A stretch of DNA of 64,000 bases. Origin: Arsenicicoccus sp. oral taxon 190 (GTDB taxonomy: Bacteria > Actinomycetota > Actinomycetes > Actinomycetales > Dermatophilaceae). The stretch's first letter is position 1. Each line of letters opens with the position of its first letter. Below, piece by piece: positions 62,855 to 64,000 of this stretch. Position numbers and translations under genes: made by a program. The stretch covers positions 1,302,001-1,366,000 of the forward strand of contig NZ_CP012070.1 of assembly GCF_001189535.1 (NCBI RefSeq). The letters are read 5' to 3'. The notes beneath the pieces were generated by a model. That model did not search any database and was not told where the DNA came from. It was given only the letters and a program-made list of their open reading frames with translations.

Positions 62855-64000
62855 TCCTCGACGTCGTCACCTGGGCCGCCGTCGCGGCCGCACTCGCCGC
62901 CGAGGACTCGCGCTGGCTGCGGGTGGCTCAGCGCGAGCACTACGAGCCGGGGCGCGCGACGGCCATGGCCGGGCTGTGGAGCAAGGTCAAGCCCGAGAAC
63001 CAGCTGCTGCTCGCCGCCGCCGCGCTCTGCATCGCCGGCGGCCTGTGGGTCCACCCGGTCACGCTGCTCGGGCTGGCCGCGATCGCCGCGTGGCCGCTGG
63101 GGCTGCCGGTGCGGGGCCGGAGCGCGAAGTTCGGCTGGACCGACCGGATGAAGCGACTCACCGGCGTGACCGTGGGGCTGCAGGTCGTGCTCGCCGCTGC
63201 GGCCGGTCTGCTCGCCGGGCCGTATGCCGCCGCCGTGGTCGCCCTGCTCGCCGTGCCCACCGTCGACCTCGCGATGGCGATCATGCGCCCGATCGAGAAG
63301 AAGCTGGCCCAGCGGTGGGTCGTCGAGGCCCAGGACAAGCTGCGCCGGCTGCGCCCGACCGTCGTCGCGATCACCGGGTCCTACGGCAAGACGTCGACCA
63401 AGCTCTACGTCAACCAGCTGCTGTCGCGCTCGCACGCCGCCGTGGCCTCACCCGCGTCGTTCAACAACCTGATGGGGCTCTCGCGGACCGTCAACGACCG
63501 GCTCGTGCCCGGCACCGAGGTGTTCGTCGCCGAGATGGGCACCTACGGGCCCGGCGAGATCCGCGAGCTGTGCCGCGTCTTCCCCCCGACGATCGCCGCG
63601 ATCACGACGATCGGCGAGGCCCACCTCGAGCGGATGAAGAACCGCGAGACCATCGTCCGCGCCAAGTCCGAGATCACCGAGGACGCGGCGATCTCCGTGC
63701 TCAACGTCGACGTGCCGGAGCTCGCCGCGCTGGCCGACCGCCTCGACGGGGTCAAGCGCGTCGTTCGCTGCTCGACCGTGCCGGGGACGCGGGCCGATGT
63801 GGTCGTGGCGCCCGTCGACGGGGGCCGCTGGGAGGTCACCGTCGACGGGGCCCCCGTCACGACGGTCGACGCGCCCGGGGCCGGTCACCCGATCAACCTG
63901 GCCGTCGCCGTGGGCATCGCCCGCGCGCTCGACGTCGACCCCGCCACGCTGGCGCCGCTGATGGTCGACCTGCCCGGGGCGGCCCACCGCGCCGAGCTGC
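62851..64000 (+). CDS. MurF-like Mur ligase with N-terminal membrane region, 3' truncated by window edge
   Basis: The frame is open from GTG 62851 to the end of the window, 383 codons. Residues about 1-145 contain several hydrophobic helices (NQLLLAAAALCIAGGLWVHPV, LQVVLAAAAGLLAGPYAAAVV), unusual for MurF, which is soluble. The ligase follows: P-loop VVAITGSYGKTSTKLYVNQLL (about 170-190), SFNNLMGLSRTVNDRL, VFVAEMGTYGPGEIRELCRVFPPTIAAITTIGEAHLERMKN and SVLNVDV. It is best read as a membrane-associated Mur ligase of peptidoglycan synthesis or a relative. It is translationally coupled to the hydrolase. Confidence 0.85.
   Translation, partial: MILDVVTWAAVAAALAAEDSRWLRVAQREHYEPGRATAMAGLWSKVKPENQLLLAAAALCIAGGLWVHPVTLLGLAAIAAWPLGLPVRGRSAKFGWTDRMKRLTGVTVGLQVVLAAAAGLLAGPYAAAVVALLAVPTVDLAMAIMRPIEKKLAQRWVVEAQDKLRRLRPTVVAITGSYGKTSTKLYVNQLLSRSHAAVASPASFNNLMGLSRTVNDRLVPGTEVFVAEMGTYGPGEIRELCRVFPPTIAAITTIGEAHLERMKNRETIVRAKSEITEDAAISVLNVDVPELAALADRLDGVKRVVRCSTVPGTRADVVVAPVDGGRWEVTVDGAPVTTVDAPGAGHPINLAVAVGIARALDVDPATLAPLMVDLPGAAHRAEL

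Overview
The window is very GC-rich DNA, above 70 percent G+C by eye, densely packed with genes. Coding sequence uses almost only G/C third positions and many GTG starts, and most ribosome binding sites are GGAGG-like. Gene content fits an actinobacterium: System II cytochrome c biogenesis with ResB/CcsB, a split LigD polymerase domain, a BioQ-type operator at bioB, and DUF4328, DUF6328, DUF6918 and DUF2277 proteins. A Micrococcales / Intrasporangiaceae-like host is my best guess, by inference only. I see no rRNA, tRNA, CRISPR, prophage or complete insertion sequence, so this looks like chromosomal backbone.

Region 1 (1-9830) holds the end of a LigD-type polymerase domain and then a redox module. 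It contains a membrane histidine kinase with a NarL-type regulator, nrfH and nrfA (nitrite to ammonium), a TPR membrane protein, and ccdA, resB, ccsB and a TlpA-like thioredoxin, ending at a strong hairpin. The module carries an enzyme with nine c-type hemes per NrfHA pair, the machinery to attach those hemes, and a plausible regulator.

Region 2 (9890-23830) is housekeeping and accessory: two CNNM/CorC proteins, a decayed MFS-SDR chimera, a glycosyltransferase-like protein, VOC proteins, a K+ channel with RCK domains, a TetR/VOC divergent pair with a palindromic operator, a frameshifted FMN-dependent glutamate synthase-like gene, a PoxB-type pyruvate dehydrogenase, and a stand-alone B12-binding protein with the CarH-type W-x9-EH motif.

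Region 3 (23890-44600) has a SWIM-SNF2 helicase, DNA alkylation repair, citrate synthase, hydrolases, YceI, an aldo/keto reductase, a PIG-L deacetylase, an APC permease, a SAM-I riboswitch in front of metB, a DUF305 lipoprotein and biotin synthase. Region 4 (44600-51800) has a TetR regulator probably acting as BioQ, an aminotransferase class IV gene, a triplicated 52-bp repeat, and MFS, ZIP, DUF389 and AI-2E family membrane proteins.

Region 5 (51870-60340) is a co-oriented acyl-CoA catabolic cluster behind a divergent TetR: two acyl-CoA dehydrogenases, three SDRs, a quinone oxidoreductase, a MaoC hydratase and an ACAD10/11-type kinase translationally coupled to its dehydrogenase. Palindromic operators lie at 52546 and 55526-55592. 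Region 6 (60315-64000) has a GGDEF protein, an alpha/beta hydrolase and the start of a MurF-like ligase.

Three genes (response regulator, glutamate synthase-like, alkylation repair) look as if one base is missing near their 5' part. Non-coding structure includes two inverted copies of a long palindromic element, two 10-bp tandem arrays, a terminator family preceded by CGTATGCCG, and a very frequent GTATGCCG-like word across the window.
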